From: JBOFMT01 sp051658525
GTDB taxonomy: Bacteria; Bacillota_I; Bacilli_A; Erysipelotrichales; Erysipelotrichaceae
DNA length: 16,714 nt
NCBI GenBank assembly: GCA_051658525.1
Contig: JBOFMT010000095.1
Coordinates: forward strand, 1 to 16,714
Reading direction: 5' to 3'
Made by a program: the position numbers and the translations under genes. The notes below the pieces were generated by a model that was not told where the DNA came from, did not search any database, and saw only the letters and a program-made list of their open reading frames with translations. Below, in pieces: positions 15,280 through 16,714 of the stretch. Every line of letters begins with the position of its first letter. Position 1 is the stretch's first letter.

Positions 15280-15317
15280 AAGCTGAGAAGACAATACCGT
15301 TTTCTCAGCTTTTTTTA
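15280..15317 (+). terminator. Intrinsic terminator of the second MarR-ABC operon
   Basis: AAGCTGAGAA (15280-15289) pairs with TTCTCAGCTT (15302-15311) around a 12-base loop and runs into a T tract. Confidence 0.9.
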
Positions 15318-15344
15318 ACTTCATAGGGATTTCATCGAATTATT

Positions 15345-15353
15345 TGGTATAAT
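15345..15353 (+). promoter_or_regulatory. Extended -10 promoter of the permease gene
   Basis: TGG plus TATAAT (15345-15353) forms an extended -10; no well spaced -35 is visible. The start codon is 22 bases further on. Confidence 0.6.
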
Positions 15354-15375
15354 AAGGGGCACTAGGAGTAATATT

Positions 15376-16398
15376 ATGAAACATGGTTTGTTATATGGTG
15401 GTTTTAGTGGTCTTAGTTGGGCACTGTATTCCATTGGTTTATATTCGGTATTAAATTTATATGGAAGTGATTTAGGAAGCCTAAATTCGATGTCTGGGTT
15501 GTTGTATTTGATTGCAACCGCCTTAACCATTGCAATTTTAGATGGTGTCATCACGCTAGGGTTTGAGTGCTTTGTTTTATGGAAACAAGGAAAGTTACCT
15601 ATATTTTGGTCAACTTTATGGTCCAAGAAGAGTCTTGGCATCCTACCAGCAGCCATACTTGCAGGTCCATTTGGACTAATTCCCTATGCGATAGCGAGTT
15701 ATAGTTCAATCGGTATTGCTGGTGCTGTAAGTGCACTTTATCCAGTGATTGGAGCAATTGCAGCCTACCTGATCTTAAAAGAACAACTCAATGGATTAAA
15801 GATGACGGGTATTGTATTAGCTGTGGTTGGTACTGGTGTGATCTATCTCTTTGGCGAACAAAGTACCTTAAGCATCATTGCGTTTGTACTCGCGTTGATT
15901 ACTGCATTTGGATGGGGGCTAGAGGCGATTTTTGGGGCACGCTTGATGAAAGCAAATGTGGATCCGATTGTTACAATAGCGATGCGACATGCCTATGCAA
16001 TCGTACTGTATCTTATGGTTTTGATTCCAGTCGTTTGGATTCTTCAAGATCCAAACTACATCCAAACCCTTGTTGCTTCGTTTGCTATGAATTCAGCCTA
16101 TCCGGCGTTTGCTGCAATACAAGGCTATCATGTGGTAGTAGCTATCTTTGTGATATCGAGTATTTGTGGAGCTATTTCCTATATGAGCTGGTATATGTCC
16201 ATGCATTTGGTCGGGGTGGCCACAGCCATGGTGCTGAATATCTCTTATGGGTTGTGGATTGTGCTACTAACAAGTTTACCACCTTTTTCTATTCCTTTAA
16301 CGCCAGCATTACTAGTTGGCGCAATGATTATCTTTTTCGGGTCGGTCTGTGTAATCCTATCAGAACAACGACCTAAAAAGCGAAAAACAAACGCATAA
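15376..16398 (+). CDS. DMT-superfamily (EamA-type) permease
   Basis: The 340-residue protein has about ten membrane segments in two halves, as in EamA-type drug/metabolite transporters. Typical elements are the SSIGIAGAVSALYPVIGAI stretch near residues 115-133 followed by LKEQLNGLKMTGIVLAVVGTGVIYLF (near 138-163), which closes the first half, and a matching end of the second half (near 290-330). The C-terminus is a short basic tail (RPKKRKTNA). The first half is interrupted by a longer link around residues 70-90. AGGAG at 15363-15367 supports the start. Substrates in this superfamily range from amino acids to nucleotide sugars and cannot be told here. It stands alone between a terminator and a tRNA gene. 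Confidence 0.85.
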   Translation: MKHGLLYGGFSGLSWALYSIGLYSVLNLYGSDLGSLNSMSGLLYLIATALTIAILDGVITLGFECFVLWKQGKLPIFWSTLWSKKSLGILPAAILAGPFGLIPYAIASYSSIGIAGAVSALYPVIGAIAAYLILKEQLNGLKMTGIVLAVVGTGVIYLFGEQSTLSIIAFVLALITAFGWGLEAIFGARLMKANVDPIVTIAMRHAYAIVLYLMVLIPVVWILQDPNYIQTLVASFAMNSAYPAFAAIQGYHVVVAIFVISSICGAISYMSWYMSMHLVGVATAMVLNISYGLWIVLLTSLPPFSIPLTPALLVGAMIIFFGSVCVILSEQRPKKRKTNA

Positions 16399-16413
16399 AA
16401 ACTAGCTTGCCTA

Positions 16414-16442
16414 TTTCCCTCGGATGAAAAATACGTTATAAT
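16414..16442 (+). promoter_or_regulatory. Probable promoter of the tRNA-Arg gene
   Basis: A perfect TATAAT (16437-16442) stands 13 bases before the tRNA. The best -35 at 17 bases distance is the poor TTTCCC (16414-16419). Confidence 0.5.
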
Positions 16443-16455
16443 AGGTGAGCAAGAT

Positions 16456-16531
16456 GCACTCGTGGCGCAATGGATAGCGCATTTGATTCCGATTCAAAAG
16501 GTTGGGGGTTCGAGTCCCTTCGAGTGCGCCA
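16456..16531 (+). tRNA. tRNA-Arg (anticodon CCG)
   Basis: A full cloverleaf can be drawn. The acceptor stem is GCACTCG (16456-16462) with CGAGTGC (16521-16527); the D stem is GCGC/GCGC; the anticodon stem is TTTGA/TCAAA (16482-16486, 16494-16498) with the loop TTCCGAT and anticodon CCG at 16489-16491; the T arm has the loop TTCGAGT. The CCA end is encoded (16529-16531). It reads CGG codons, which should be rare in this AT-rich genome. Confidence 0.95.
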
Positions 16532-16540
16532 ACAACATAT

Positions 16541-16572
16541 AAAACGCGATGGATTACCATCGCGTTTTTTTT
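16541..16572 (+). terminator. Intrinsic terminator after tRNA-Arg
   Basis: A perfect 12-base-pair stem (16541-16552 with 16557-16568) encloses an ATTA loop and ends in a run of eight T. It serves the tRNA and is the likely docking site of the intron that follows. Confidence 0.92.
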
Positions 16573-16575
16573 ATA

Positions 16576-16714
16576 GTGTGCCAGGCATGGCACTAATCTA
16601 GCTAGTGAAAGTCTAGTCACAGGTTTTTACCGCCAAGTGTAGTGAACCACAAGTTGGTACCAGTAATGGTATGGATGAAGGAAGTGGTGTAGCGAAGTTC
16701 TTGAGCCTACGAAT
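16576..16714 (+). mobile_element. 5' end of a group II intron, probably class IIC (cut by window edge)
   Basis: The sequence begins with GTGTG, matching the group II 5' consensus GUGYG, and continues with a GTGCCA/TGGCAC hairpin around GGCA, then GTGAAAGTC (16606-16614), GTTGGTACC (16653-16661), and GGATGAAGGAAGTGG (16673-16687). This order matches domain I of bacterial group IIC introns as I remember them. Its place three bases after the T run of a terminator is the known target preference of class IIC. The reverse transcriptase gene and domains V and VI would lie beyond the window, so I cannot say whether the element is complete. Confidence 0.75.

Noticed and set aside
16411..16620. Minus-strand open frame of 69 codons containing GALEGTRTPNLL
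   Set aside because: This phrase is the familiar false protein read from the opposite strand of a tRNA-Arg gene. It covers the tRNA, its terminator and the intron end, and has no ribosome binding site.

Overview
The window looks like the chromosome of a low-GC Gram-positive bacterium (Bacillota, possibly Erysipelotrichia-like; the exact taxon cannot be fixed from sequence alone). Supporting signs are the AT-rich composition, strong AGGAGG-type ribosome binding sites, TTGACA/TATAAT promoters with frequent extended -10 elements, intrinsic terminators with long T runs, a lipobox lipoprotein, an ECF-type vitamin transporter subunit and the standard genetic code. All genes that I accept lie on the + strand.

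Left part (1-4226). After 258 bases without a gene there is a three-gene cluster: two polytopic membrane proteins of unknown function and a PrpE/PP1-like metallophosphoesterase. It ends at a hairpin terminator. A new promoter then drives a HAAS-domain membrane protein and a rhodanese lipoprotein. A bacterial PH-domain protein (YvbH-like) follows from its own promoter and has its own terminator.

Cobalamin part (4277-5989). An extended -10 promoter precedes a clear cobalamin riboswitch with a recognisable kissing-loop pair and a small hairpin terminator. It controls three tightly packed genes: a divergent PduO-type adenosyltransferase-like protein, an ECF transporter S component, and a membrane-anchored protein with a transcobalamin-like DUF4430 domain. 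The likely joint job is capture, import and handling of vitamin B12 under B12 feedback. No ECF ATPase or T component is present, so a shared module elsewhere is presumed.

Exporter part (6013-15317). Two paralogous operons lie head to tail, each made of a MarR regulator and two ABC exporter half-transporters. In each pair the first subunit has a degenerate nucleotide-binding site and a roughly 170-residue insertion between TM1 and TM2, and the second has the canonical catalytic residues. Both pairs keep the same 8-base gene overlap. Each operon has its own promoter, its own palindromic operator (with different sequences) and its own terminator. This is a tandem duplication whose regulators, operators and predicted extracellular domains have drifted apart most.

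Right part (15318-16714). A DMT/EamA permease with an extended -10 promoter is followed by tRNA-Arg(CCG) and a perfect 12-bp terminator. Immediately after the terminator starts the 5' end of what looks like a group IIC intron (GTGTG boundary), cut off by the window edge.
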